Below, piece after piece: positions 24,831-32,982 of a stretch of 38,164 bases of DNA; positions within the stretch are counted from its first letter, which is position 1, and the number at the start of each line of letters is the position of its first letter. A program made the translations under genes and the position numbers. The notes below the pieces were generated by a model, which was not told where the DNA came from, ran no database searches, and saw only the letters and a program-made list of their open reading frames with translations. The stretch comes from Pseudomonadota bacterium (GTDB lineage: Bacteria > Pseudomonadota > Alphaproteobacteria > SHVP01), in contig JADFIH010000009.1 of NCBI GenBank assembly GCA_022566715.1, positions 1 through 38,164 on the forward strand, given 5' to 3'.

Positions 24831-26501
24831 CTAGGCACCCATGTAATGGCGGCGGGCGATCTGATCCGCGAGGCTCGACCAGCGCCGGGCGATCTCTCCC
24901 CCGCCAGCTCCGCCATATTCTCTTGCCGCCGAGGCCAACTCGGAAAGACGCGTCCTCGGCAGCCTCCGGTGGGCGTCCAATTCCTCGGCAATGGCGACGA
25001 ATTGCTCCGCCGCCTCCCGGCCGCCGAGCAGGGGCGCCGCGTCCTCCTCCAGGAACTCCTCCCAGGTCAGGGTGGGCGCGTAGGAAAAGCGGGCAAAGGC
25101 CAGATAACTCAACTCCACCGTCGCATGATAGGGCGATGGCTCGCCCCAGACGGTGAGCCCCCGCATGCCGGCCGAAGACCCTTTGCGCGCCATGTCGGCA
25201 AAGCTTCGTGCATTTAGGGCATAGCGTTCCGTGCGCTCGTCGCCGTTCCACTGACAGGCGAATTGACAGCGCAAGACATTGGGTTGTGTCGGCAGCGACT
25301 CCACATAGTCGCGTTCGAGTTCGGTGCGAAGCCGCCGCCAAAAACTCTTGTTGGCCGTGTATTGGTAGACGCCGCCTTCGGGCAATTTCGTTTGTGCCGC
25401 TTGCGCGACCGGATCGAGCAGGTTGTCCCACTGCATTTCGCAATAGATCCAGAGGTCTTCGCGTTTTGCGGCGGCGGCGGCGAACAGACGCGGAAAGTTC
25501 TCGGCCATGTCGGTATGGGACCAGGAATCCCCGTGATCGGATACGCGGCGGGACGCCTCGGCCGCGTTGCCGCGGCGCGCCACGCAAAGTTTGCACCCGC
25601 ACACTCCGTAGTCGCCACTTTCGATATTGATGCCTCCGATCTCGAAAGTCTCGGCGAGCCACGAAACGGCGTCCGTCATCCAGTCCATGGTCTCGGGCGC
25701 CGACGGGCAGGCGCTCACGGTGTAATCGGATTTCGGGAAGCTAAGCGGGAACGAGAGGTCTTGAAGCTGAAAGCCGACTCCTTTTTCCATGGTGGCGGCG
25801 AATTGCGGGTGCGCCTTGAGCCAGGCCGCGAGATTGAATTGGTGTTCGCCCTCCCAATAGACCCCGCCATAGGCGCCGATCGCGATGCCGGGGATGATGC
25901 GTACCCCGCGCTCGTTGGCGTAAACGCAGAGTTCCTGAGCGGTCTCGATGCCGCCGTGACTGTCGCGCAGGAAACCATAGATGACGATCGCGGCGATACG
26001 ATTGCGGCTGCAATAGTCGACCACTCTTTTGTAGTCGGCCAGGAACCCGTCCGGCGGTTTACCGTAGGGATTGAAGACGCCGATCTCCTGCTGACCGATT
26101 TGAGACAACTCCCAGTTGGTCGAATGGTCCCAGGTCCAGAACGTCCTGTAGGTAAGACCCGGCGCCATTTCGATGGGTTCCAGACCAACCTGAAATTTGC
26201 CTAAGTTCGTACCACCGCGTTTGATCAATTCCTCGACGCCGTAGATCACGCCGGACACCTTCCCGCCCGCCACGGTAACGGTCGGGACCGCGCCGCCGGG
26301 ATGTTCGGTCCCGATCCGAAAGGCCCCTTCCGGCAGATTGGGGTCGGCCTCCAACCGCATCACCGGGTGGCCATCCGCCTCGGCGCTCAGCCATTCGATG
26401 CCGGCGAATTCCTCGCGCAGGCGGCGTAGAGCATGGATGAAAGTCTCGCCGCCCTCAACCCCGATCGTGCCGCTCAGTACGAGTGGTTTGGTGTTCCCCA
26501 T
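24831..26501 (-). CDS. Glycosidase-like protein, possibly alpha-glucuronidase/DUF4838-related
   Basis: A 556-residue cytoplasmic protein with no signal peptide. An N-terminal alpha/beta domain of about 110 residues (GVIYGVEELIKRGG) precedes what looks like a TIM barrel. Barrel-like segments are GLTYRTFWTWDHSTNWE, RNRIAAIVIYGF, GVRIIPGIAIGAYGGVYW and GGINIESGDYGVCGCKLC. The order resembles GH20/GH67-type enzymes with a carbohydrate-active N-terminal domain, and the GVCGCKLC cysteine motif recalls DUF4838 proteins. E291 and D294 of that segment or E372 (WIYCEMQWD) could be catalytic. Lacking export, it would act on an imported glycoside. Leftward with the Gfo/Idh/MocA gene, 40 bp apart. Assignment is tentative. 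Confidence 0.55.
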   Translation of the reverse strand: MGNTKPLVLSGTIGVEGGETFIHALRRLREEFAGIEWLSAEADGHPVMRLEADPNLPEGAFRIGTEHPGGAVPTVTVAGGKVSGVIYGVEELIKRGGTNLGKFQVGLEPIEMAPGLTYRTFWTWDHSTNWELSQIGQQEIGVFNPYGKPPDGFLADYKRVVDYCSRNRIAAIVIYGFLRDSHGGIETAQELCVYANERGVRIIPGIAIGAYGGVYWEGEHQFNLAAWLKAHPQFAATMEKGVGFQLQDLSFPLSFPKSDYTVSACPSAPETMDWMTDAVSWLAETFEIGGINIESGDYGVCGCKLCVARRGNAAEASRRVSDHGDSWSHTDMAENFPRLFAAAAAKREDLWIYCEMQWDNLLDPVAQAAQTKLPEGGVYQYTANKSFWRRLRTELERDYVESLPTQPNVLRCQFACQWNGDERTERYALNARSFADMARKGSSAGMRGLTVWGEPSPYHATVELSYLAFARFSYAPTLTWEEFLEEDAAPLLGGREAAEQFVAIAEELDAHRRLPRTRLSELASAAREYGGAGGGEIARRWSSLADQIARRHYMGA

Positions 26502-26541
26502 TTACGCCCCTCCTTCGCGCGGCGTTTGTTACGTGTAAATA

Positions 26542-27615
26542 TCAGGTCTCTTGGACCGAAATGGCCTCCCCGGATGCGTTGGAGCGCAAGCAAGCATCCA
26601 CGAGCCTCATGGTTTCGAGCGAGTCCGCCACCGAGGTGTGCAGGGTTTCGTCCTCGCCGGCAACGAAGCGTTGCAGGTTGGCCATCACGGCGGCAAAGGA
26701 ATCCGGCGTTCGCGCACCGGCAAGCGCGACCTCCCGCCAAATCCCGCCGGTTTCGATCATTTCGAGCGACTCCGGCACCTCCTCCGGGTAGTTGACCAGG
26801 TAGCCAAGTCCCACGATGGCCGCCGCCTTGGTCCCCTCGATTCTCAGCGACGCCTCTTCGCGGTCCGGTCCCCATTTATGGGTGTGGTTGAGACTCAAGC
26901 AGCAACGCACCCTATCGCCGTAGTCGAGCACGATGGAACTTCGCGCATCGGCAAGCTCCGGATGGTCGGGATGCCGCAGCGATTTGGCATACACCTTTTG
27001 CGGTTGGCCCAGCACGGATCGAATCCAGTCCAGATAATGGATGGAATGAACGGAGATTTCGACGGCGTCGAGTTCGCGCAGGAAGGGCCACTCTTCCCAC
27101 GGCGTGCGGCAGGCCACCCGGACCTCGAATTCAACGATCGGACCGAACATGTCCTTCGCGATAGCGTCGGTGATCGCCAGCATCGAGGGCGTGAACCTAA
27201 GCTGGAAATTGACCGCCGCGATAACCTTACGGGCCGCCATCGCCGCAACGAGCGTTTTGGCATCCGCGAAATCGACGCCGAGCGGTTTCTGTATCAGCGC
27301 CGTGCAGTTCTCCGGCAGGCGCGGCAGGACCTCCGCCAAAGCTTGCGGCGGCAGGGCGATGTCGAGGACACCCGGCGATCCGGCGCTCAGGGCGTCGTCC
27401 AAACTGGTGTGCACGGCGGGAATACCGAATTCCTCGGCAACCGCCTTCGCACGCGGACTATCGCGGTCGAAAATTCCAGCTACGGGCAATCCCCATTTGC
27501 GATAGGCGGGCAGGTGCGCGCCACGAACGATGCCCCCTGCCCCGATGATGGTGATCGGACGCGGCGCGGACGGCATCGGCCAAAGCTGGCGGAGTTGGTC
27601 AAAGGAAATAGTCAT
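26542..27615 (-). CDS. Gfo/Idh/MocA-family dehydrogenase
   Basis: A 357-residue NAD(P)-dependent oxidoreductase. The frame extends to 27885, but the ATG at 27615 has GGAGG close upstream and yields the family N-terminus. The Rossmann site is PITIIGAGGIVRGAHLPAY; the usual EKP is QKP (LIQKPLGVDF), keeping the Lys. The C-terminal domain has the substrate-contact stretch ISVHSIHYLDWIRSVLG. It is only distantly like the other family member at 7461-8447. The gene is first in a leftward pair with the glycosidase-like protein, which suggests oxidation of a sugar released by that protein or cofactor-recycling hydrolysis. This role is inferred. Confidence 0.9.
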   Translation of the reverse strand: MTISFDQLRQLWPMPSAPRPITIIGAGGIVRGAHLPAYRKWGLPVAGIFDRDSPRAKAVAEEFGIPAVHTSLDDALSAGSPGVLDIALPPQALAEVLPRLPENCTALIQKPLGVDFADAKTLVAAMAARKVIAAVNFQLRFTPSMLAITDAIAKDMFGPIVEFEVRVACRTPWEEWPFLRELDAVEISVHSIHYLDWIRSVLGQPQKVYAKSLRHPDHPELADARSSIVLDYGDRVRCCLSLNHTHKWGPDREEASLRIEGTKAAAIVGLGYLVNYPEEVPESLEMIETGGIWREVALAGARTPDSFAAVMANLQRFVAGEDETLHTSVADSLETMRLVDACLRSNASGEAISVQET

Positions 27616-27798
27616 GGCCTCCACCTTCGCACGGGCCGCGCCTGGAACTCCCGGTTCATCGAACGCCTGAAACCAGGGTATCCTATTGGAACAATATTTT
27701 TCATCCGTGGAAATTTGCCTGAAGTGTGCTTGTCTGCCGGTGCTGGCGGAGCGGCCCGGTCGAAAAGTACCAGCGCGCCGTTTTTTGGGGAAGGAATC

Positions 27799-28803
27799 AT
27801 GACCCGCACAATTGGCTACTCCGAAATCGACTTCGAGAAACAGGGAAAGCAGATCGGCTTTATGCATCTGCCACATTCGAGCCACGACGACGCCTGGGGC
27901 GGATTGCGTGTTCCCCTGACGGTGATCAACAATGGCGCGGGGCCCACGGTCTTTCTACAGGGCGGCAATCACGGCGACGAATATGAGGGCCCCATCGTCC
28001 TGGGGGAGATCATCCGCGGCCTCGACCCGGCGCGCCTTACGGGGCGTCTTATCATCATGCCGGCCATCAATCTGCCCGCCGTGGAGGCCGGCTCGCGCGT
28101 TTCCCCAATCGACGGGCTGAACTTCAACCGCACCTTTCCCGGCGATCCTCTGGGCTCCATCACCCAGCAACTGTCGGCCTATGTATCCGAAATCCTGTTT
28201 CCCCTGGCCGACGCGTTCATCGACCTGCATTCGGGCGGATCGTCCCTGTCCATTATTCCCAGCGCGATCGTGGAGCCGTCGCGGGACGCCGAACTCAGCC
28301 GCAAAAACCGCGACGCGGTGTTTGCCTTCAACGCGCCCATGAACGTGGTGATCGGTAATTTCGGTGATCCCCGGACCTCGACCGCCGCCGCGGTCCATGC
28401 CGGACTTATCACCGTGGGAGCGGAAATGGCCGGCACCGGAACCGTGACCCCCAAGGCCGTCGTCCTCTGCCGCGATGGGGTGCATAACGTGCTGCATCAC
28501 CTCGGCGTCCTCGAGCGCACCGGCAAGCCGCCAACCGCGCCGGACCGGCCGGTGCTCCATGACATCAGCGGACCGCACGCCCATGTCATGGCGACCCAGA
28601 CCGGCGTGTTCGAACCGCATCACGCGCTTGGCGACTCGGTGCGCGCCGGGCAACCGGCGGGGCGCATCCATTTCCTGAGCGATCCCGCGCGGCCGCCCGA
28701 GGAACTGGTCTACGGCGCCGACGGCGTCCTTTACGGGCTGCGGCAGCCAGGCCGCGTCCGGCCCGGCAATTGCTGCGCTGTCGTTGCGTCCATTTGCACC
28801 TAG
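27799..28803 (+). CDS. Succinylglutamate desuccinylase/aspartoacylase-family deacylase
   Basis: A 334-residue zinc-dependent hydrolase; AAGGA precedes the ATG. The family metal site is GGNHGDEYEGPIV, giving the His and Glu ligands, with a second His in FIDLHSGGSS. The RTFPGDP segment (FNRTFPGDPLGS) and the C-terminal beta domain (about residues 255-330, GVFEPHHALGDSVRAGQPAG) are typical. Members remove acyl groups from amino acids, such as N-acetyl-diaminobutyrate in the DoeB branch, which has a similar length. No other ectoine-degradation gene is nearby, so that substrate is not claimed. It is divergent from the dehydrogenase gene (183-bp spacer) and 24 bp upstream of the lactonase-like gene. 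Confidence 0.88.
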   Translation: MTRTIGYSEIDFEKQGKQIGFMHLPHSSHDDAWGGLRVPLTVINNGAGPTVFLQGGNHGDEYEGPIVLGEIIRGLDPARLTGRLIIMPAINLPAVEAGSRVSPIDGLNFNRTFPGDPLGSITQQLSAYVSEILFPLADAFIDLHSGGSSLSIIPSAIVEPSRDAELSRKNRDAVFAFNAPMNVVIGNFGDPRTSTAAAVHAGLITVGAEMAGTGTVTPKAVVLCRDGVHNVLHHLGVLERTGKPPTAPDRPVLHDISGPHAHVMATQTGVFEPHHALGDSVRAGQPAGRIHFLSDPARPPEELVYGADGVLYGLRQPGRVRPGNCCAVVASICT

Positions 28804-28827
28804 CCGGAATCGGTAGATCGAACGGAA

Positions 28828-29739
28828 ATGCCGGAAAAGCCGTATACTGGGCCGATCGTCGACGCCCATCACCACTTTTGGGATTTGGGCCTGGGCAAAC
28901 ATCCCTGGCTTGATCCAAGCACGGGGCAAGATGAGCTGGCGCCCATCCGGCGAAACCATCTGCCCGCCGATTACCTGCCATTGGCGCGCGATGCGAACAT
29001 CGCCGCGAGCGTTCATGTGGAGGCGAATTGGGACCCCAAGGACCCGATAGGGGAAACCCGCTGGCTCGACACCCTGGAACGGCCGGCGGGGATCGCCGCG
29101 CGCTATATCGCCTACGCGCCCCTGCTGGACCCGCAAGCCGCCGCGATCCTTGAACAACACGCGGCCCACGAGCGCGTCGTCGGCATCCGCGAAATCTTGA
29201 GTTGGCATCCCGATCCTCAAAAGTGCCGTATTCCCGACAAGGAGCGCATGACCAATCCGATTTGGCGGCGCAATCTCGCTCTATGCCGCGGCCACGACTT
29301 CATCTTCGAACTCCTCCTGTCGCCGTGGCAACTCGAAGACGCACGCCGGCTCGCCGACGACTTCCCGGACATCGCCTTCATCCTCAACCACTGCGGCAGC
29401 CCCATGGACCGCGACGCCGAAGGCATGCGGCGCTGGAGCGACGGGCTTGCCCTGCTCGCCGGGGCGCCCAACGTCTCGATCAAGGTCTCGGATCCGGTGG
29501 CCTACGATCCGGATTGGAACTTCGAAAGTCTCTCGCAAGTCATTCTGACCTGCATCGACGCCTTCGGCCCCCACCGCAGCCTATTCGCCAGTGACGATCC
29601 GGTGGCCGGGCTGTATATCGGCTTTTCCGAATGGCTCTCCGTCTTCGCGAAGGCTACGCGTCACTTCTCAGCCGACGAGAAGGCGGCCATGTTCCATGAA
29701 AATGCCCGCCGCCTGTACCGGATGCCGGCGGAGTCCTGA
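28828..29739 (+). CDS. Amidohydrolase-2-family lactonase-like protein
   Basis: A 303-residue TIM-barrel metallohydrolase. The N-terminal PIVDAHHHFWDLGLGKHPWL is the signature of the L-fuconolactonase, L-rhamnono-lactonase and 2-pyrone-4,6-dicarboxylate lactonase group. Further family landmarks are ASVHVEANW, FILNHCGSP (His ligand) and LFASDDPVAG (active-site Asp). Residue identities favour sugar lactonase or PDC-lactonase types over dihydroorotase. It is next to an aldo-keto reductase of the aldose-dehydrogenase type on the facing strand, which would make the lactone substrate. This context supports a sugar-acid lactonase, but the assignment stays indirect. Confidence 0.88.
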   Translation: MPEKPYTGPIVDAHHHFWDLGLGKHPWLDPSTGQDELAPIRRNHLPADYLPLARDANIAASVHVEANWDPKDPIGETRWLDTLERPAGIAARYIAYAPLLDPQAAAILEQHAAHERVVGIREILSWHPDPQKCRIPDKERMTNPIWRRNLALCRGHDFIFELLLSPWQLEDARRLADDFPDIAFILNHCGSPMDRDAEGMRRWSDGLALLAGAPNVSIKVSDPVAYDPDWNFESLSQVILTCIDAFGPHRSLFASDDPVAGLYIGFSEWLSVFAKATRHFSADEKAAMFHENARRLYRMPAES

Positions 29740-29792
29740 AACGGCATCCGTGCCATGCGACGTCCGGCCGATTGCTCGCGGGCGCCGCCGCG

Positions 29793-30812
29793 TCATGGCG
29801 TCGGCGCGTCCGGCCGCAACAGGCCCTCGGCCTTCAATTCGGCCCAAAAGTCGGCGGGAATGCCGCGCCCGAAGGTCTCCACGTTGCGGGCCACTTCCGC
29901 GGGCGTCCGCGCACCCGGGATGACCGCGGCCACCGCCGGATGGCCCAGGGGAAATTGCAGTGCCGCACTCGCCAGGCCGACGCCGTGGCGCGCGCACACG
30001 GCCTCGATGCCGCGGACCCGTTCCATGATCTTTGGCGGCGCCGGCGCATAATCGTAGGTCGCCCCCTCCACGGCCCCGGCGGCCAATATGCCGGAGTTGT
30101 ACGGGCCGCCGACGATGATCCCGATCCCGCGGTCCTCGCACAGGGGCAGGAAAGTTTCGAGCGCCTCCTGTTCCAACAGGGTGTATCGCCCGGCCAGCAA
30201 AAAGCAGTCGAAATCGCCCTGCCGCGCCAGGAACTCACACGACTGCCAATCGTTGAGCCCGGCGCCGATGGCCGTCACGGCCCCCTGATCCCGCAGTTCC
30301 ACGAGCGCCCTGTAGCCGCCCTCCATGAATTCCCGGACGCGCACGTCGCGCGCCGCCTCGTCGCCGTGGGTCCAGGCATCGAGATCGTGGGCGAAAAGAA
30401 TATCGATACGCGGCGTCGCGATGCGTTGCAGGCTTTCCTCGAAGGATCGCATGACGCCGTCATAGGAATAATCGAACACCGGCCGAAAGGGCAGCGTCTT
30501 AACGAACTGTCCACCGTCCACCTCATCGGGCGCGCAGGGCTCGAGCAACCGGCCGACCTTGCTCGACAGAACGAAATCGTCCCTGCCGTACTCGGCCAAG
30601 GCCTCTCCCATCCGGCGTTCGCTGTCGCCATGACCATAGAACGGGGCGGTGTCGAAAAGTCGGATGCCCTCCCGCCAGGCCCGCCTGACCGTGTCGTGAG
30701 CCTCGGTATCCGTGAGTTCGGCGAAAAGATTGCCCAACGGCGCCCCACCCAGCCCCATCGATGTGATCGACAGCGAGGTCCGTCCCAAGCGCCGCTCCTG
30801 TGTGTGCTTCAT
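29793..30812 (-). CDS. Aldo-keto reductase, aldose 1-dehydrogenase-like
   Basis: A 339-residue AKR. Catalytic tetrad residues are visible in order: Asp in IRLFDTAPFYGHG, Tyr in the same motif, Lys in VLSSKVGRLL and His in ILFAHDLDAW. The N-terminal RRLGRTSLSITSMGLGGAPLGNLF and the ALQFPLGHPAVAAVIPG region match the D-threo-aldose/L-fucose dehydrogenase group (AKR family related to PdxI). These enzymes oxidise L-fucose, L-galactose or D-arabinose to the lactone. It follows the FAH-family gene by 11 bp on the same strand and faces the lactonase-like gene. The enzyme order fits an oxidative sugar route. Confidence 0.9.
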   Translation of the reverse strand: MKHTQERRLGRTSLSITSMGLGGAPLGNLFAELTDTEAHDTVRRAWREGIRLFDTAPFYGHGDSERRMGEALAEYGRDDFVLSSKVGRLLEPCAPDEVDGGQFVKTLPFRPVFDYSYDGVMRSFEESLQRIATPRIDILFAHDLDAWTHGDEAARDVRVREFMEGGYRALVELRDQGAVTAIGAGLNDWQSCEFLARQGDFDCFLLAGRYTLLEQEALETFLPLCEDRGIGIIVGGPYNSGILAAGAVEGATYDYAPAPPKIMERVRGIEAVCARHGVGLASAALQFPLGHPAVAAVIPGARTPAEVARNVETFGRGIPADFWAELKAEGLLRPDAPTP

Positions 30813-30823
30813 TCCACCGCTCT

Positions 30824-31993
30824 TTACCCGAGCAGCCCGCGCGCAGCCAGATTGCGCATGAGCGCGCCCGCCCCGAAGGTCCAGGGCGGTATCCGGTCGC
30901 TGTGATCGACGCGGTTCACGAGACGGCCGAACCGGGGGCTCGCGATCGTCACGATGTCACCGCGCTTGTGGGTGAAGCCCTCGCCCGGCTTACCGCGGTC
31001 CTCCACCGGAGCGAACATGGTGCCGAGAAAGAGCCCCGCGCCGTCGGGATATTGATGATGAGCGCCCATCATCTGAGCCACGATGTCGAGCGGATCACGG
31101 CTCATCTCGGACATCGAGCTCGCGCCCGCAAGCCGGAAACCGTCATCGCCCTCGACCACAAGGCCGATCTCGGCGCCGCGCACGTCGTCAATCGTGAACG
31201 CCTCGTCGAAAACCCGGATGAACGGTCCGATCGCGCAGGACCCGTTGTTGTCCTTGGCCTTGCCAAGCAACAGCGCACTGCGCCCCTCGATGTCACGCAG
31301 GTTCACGTCGTTGCCGAGCGCCGCGCCGACCGCCTCCCCGCGGGAGTTGACGAAAAGCACGACTTCCGGCTCGGGATTGTTCCATACGGACGACGGGTGC
31401 AGCCCGACCTCTGCACCGACGCCGACGGCCGACATCGGTTGCGACTTGGTGAAAATCTCGGCGTCGGGGCCGATGCCGACCTCAAGATACTGCGACCAAG
31501 CCCCCTGCTCGACGAGCGTTTCCTTGAGCCTGACGGCGGCCGGACTGCCGGGCACTATATCGCGCAGGCTGCCGCCGACGCTCTCCATCAGCGTCTTGCG
31601 AATGGCGGAGGCGGCCTCCGGCCGGCCGCGCGCCTGTTCCTCGATGACCCGCTCGAGGAGGCTCGCCGCGAAAGTGACGCCGCTCGCCTTGACCGCCTGA
31701 AGGTCGCAGGGCGCGAGGAAAAACGGTTCGCCGTCGCGGCGGGCATCGTACCGGCTATTGGCGAGCGCCTGGGCCGTACCGCCAAGCGGCGCGGGCGGGG
31801 CGTCGCGGACCAGGGCGGCGGGCCGCGCGCTTTCAAAGAGGTCGGCGACGGTGGCGACGGGCAGCGCGTCGAGAGTCTCCCTGCCGACGCGCACGACCCG
31901 GGGCCCGGCCGGATCGCCCGGCTGCCAGACGCGGCCGACCAGGAGCGCTTCCTCCGCGTCTTCGGGTAGCACCGAATCCACGCTCAAATCCAT
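30824..31993 (-). CDS. Fumarylacetoacetate-hydrolase-family protein
   Basis: A 389-residue protein; the ATG at 31993 has ACGGAG six to nine bases upstream and starts before MDLSVDSVLPEDAEE. The first 170 residues are a family-specific extension, and the C-terminal half is the FAH fold: NNPEPEVVLFVNSRGEAVGAALGNDV and then DIEGRSALLLGKAKDNNGSCAIGP. The acidic metal ligands fall in EPE and in GNDVNLRDIE. Members of this length include 2,4-diketo-3-deoxy-L-fuconate/rhamnonate hydrolases as well as general dioate hydratases and hydrolases. With the adjacent aldose dehydrogenase and the lactonase it could perform the final cleavage of a non-phosphorylating deoxyhexose pathway. Confidence 0.88.
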   Translation of the reverse strand: MDLSVDSVLPEDAEEALLVGRVWQPGDPAGPRVVRVGRETLDALPVATVADLFESARPAALVRDAPPAPLGGTAQALANSRYDARRDGEPFFLAPCDLQAVKASGVTFAASLLERVIEEQARGRPEAASAIRKTLMESVGGSLRDIVPGSPAAVRLKETLVEQGAWSQYLEVGIGPDAEIFTKSQPMSAVGVGAEVGLHPSSVWNNPEPEVVLFVNSRGEAVGAALGNDVNLRDIEGRSALLLGKAKDNNGSCAIGPFIRVFDEAFTIDDVRGAEIGLVVEGDDGFRLAGASSMSEMSRDPLDIVAQMMGAHHQYPDGAGLFLGTMFAPVEDRGKPGEGFTHKRGDIVTIASPRFGRLVNRVDHSDRIPPWTFGAGALMRNLAARGLLG

Positions 31994-31994
31994 G

Positions 31995-32045
31995 GCGTTG
32001 CTCCGTCCAGTGCGTTGCTCCGTCCGGTGCGCCGCTCCGCCTGGG
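31995..32045 (-). repeat. 17-bp tandem repeat covering the FAH gene ribosome-binding site
   Basis: The units GCGTTGCTCCGTCCAGT (31995-32011) and GCGTTGCTCCGTCCGGT (32012-32028) differ at one base; a third, degenerate unit (32029-32045) matches at about 12 of 17. On the coding strand each unit carries GGACGGAGC, so the Shine-Dalgarno segment is duplicated. Only the copy nearest the ATG is properly spaced. Confidence 0.8.
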
Positions 32046-32194
32046 CGATCGCGGGCCGTCAACGCGCCACGCGCCGCGCTTGGCTTCGCCCAACGACCGG
32101 AAATCCTCGCGCTGAAGTCCGATCGTTGGGGTGGAGCCGGCCTATTTACCGGCCGGCCGTTAGGGGCTGCCCTCGAAAGAGGACCGCCAGCCGA

Positions 32195-32557
32195 TCAGAT
32201 CGAACTCTTCAATGTCCGGCCCGCCTTTAGGCGCACTGACTTGGATGCCTTGATCTTGATGGCTTCTCCGGTCCGAGGGTTCACTCCCATGCGGGCCGAC
32301 CGCTTCGAGACGTTGAAGGTGCCGAAGCCCGCCAATTGAAACCGCTGGTTCTTCTTCAGCGAAGCCGTGATGGTGCCAAGAATCGCGGTCAACGTTTCTC
32401 GGGCGGCGACTCCCGTGCAATCTGTTCCGGACTGGATAACGTCAATCAGGTGCTGACGGTCGTTCACGCCCTTGGGCGTGGCCTTGTAATGGACTGCGGA
32501 TTTCTTGACCGATCGGGACTTCTTTGGTGTGGATTTCCTTGTGGGCTTCCTGGCCAT
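32195..32557 (-). CDS. HU/IHF-like DNA-binding protein with basic N-terminal extension
   Basis: A 120-residue protein. Residues 1-30 (KPTRKSTPKKSRSVKKSAVH and beyond) are a Lys/Arg/Ser-rich tail absent from ordinary HU (about 90 residues). The rest is the bacterial DNA-binding fold: NDRQHLIDVIQ, then QRFQLAGFGTFNVSKRSARMGVNPRTGEAIKI, containing the GFGTF turn and the minor-groove arm with NPRTGE. Such tails, reminiscent of histone H1, are known in some HU-like proteins and strengthen DNA binding. AGGAG lies 12 bases before the ATG. A GCCGG/CCGGC hairpin (32136-32153) lies downstream. It stands alone between two sugar loci. Confidence 0.92.
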   Translation of the reverse strand: MARKPTRKSTPKKSRSVKKSAVHYKATPKGVNDRQHLIDVIQSGTDCTGVAARETLTAILGTITASLKKNQRFQLAGFGTFNVSKRSARMGVNPRTGEAIKIKASKSVRLKAGRTLKSSI

Positions 32558-32982
32558 CGCAGATGGGTGCTCCTATGTGGTGAAGATCAAACCAATTAAC
32601 ACGATGTGCTTACTGCACAGATCAAGGGGCGTCCACCAAGAAACGCATGCCGGCCTCGATTCTGGTGAACCCCGACAAATCCTTCCGGGGGTGGTTGGTT
32701 TGGGCTCGCGGAGATTCTTGTCCAAGCCGCCGCATTGCCCGGCCAAGTTCCAGCCAGCCCAAGGGAGAATTATCAGGCGCATTTTGGAGCGATTACGTTC
32801 GAATGCGGCGGGGCTCTCTTGCTCGATCGCCGCCAGGAGCCGCATTTCGAGCCTCCTCACGCTGTCGAACCGCGTCCATTTGATCGCCGTCTTGCGCTAC
32901 TTGAGGTTTCGCGGCTATCATCGAGGCCGGCCTCGGCGAATTGGGGGAATTCGGCTGAGGGTCAAAATTGGGGAGGTTAGAA
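32558..32982. promoter_or_regulatory. Divergent 425-bp region upstream of HU-like and sugar-binding-protein genes
   Basis: No convincing gene; frames in 32640-32860 have no recognisable product. TGTGC-ttact-GCACA (32605-32619) is a perfect 15-bp palindrome about 50 bp before the HU start, with TTGATC beside it on the minus strand as a possible -35. The right end contains copy A of the duplicated 61-bp promoter element (32862-32922). Confidence 0.45.
32862..32922 (+). promoter_or_regulatory. Promoter element copy A (61 bp, duplicated at 37695)
   Basis: Ungapped match to 37695-37755 at 56 of 61 positions. Within it TTGCGC (32892-32897), an 18-bp spacer and TATCAT (32916-32921) form a sigma-70-like promoter, ending 61 bp before the binding-protein ATG. 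Conservation extends about 30 bp upstream of the -35, as a regulator site would. Confidence 0.65.

Noticed and set aside
26551-27798. Upstream extension of the deacylase frame across the dehydrogenase gene
   Set aside because: It is antisense to the Gfo/Idh/MocA gene. The deacylase family N-terminus begins at ATG 27799, which has its own ribosome site.
32640-32860. Overlapping frames on both strands in the HU/binding-protein spacer
   Set aside because: None has a ribosome site or a recognisable product, and they overlap each other; the region is better read as non-coding.
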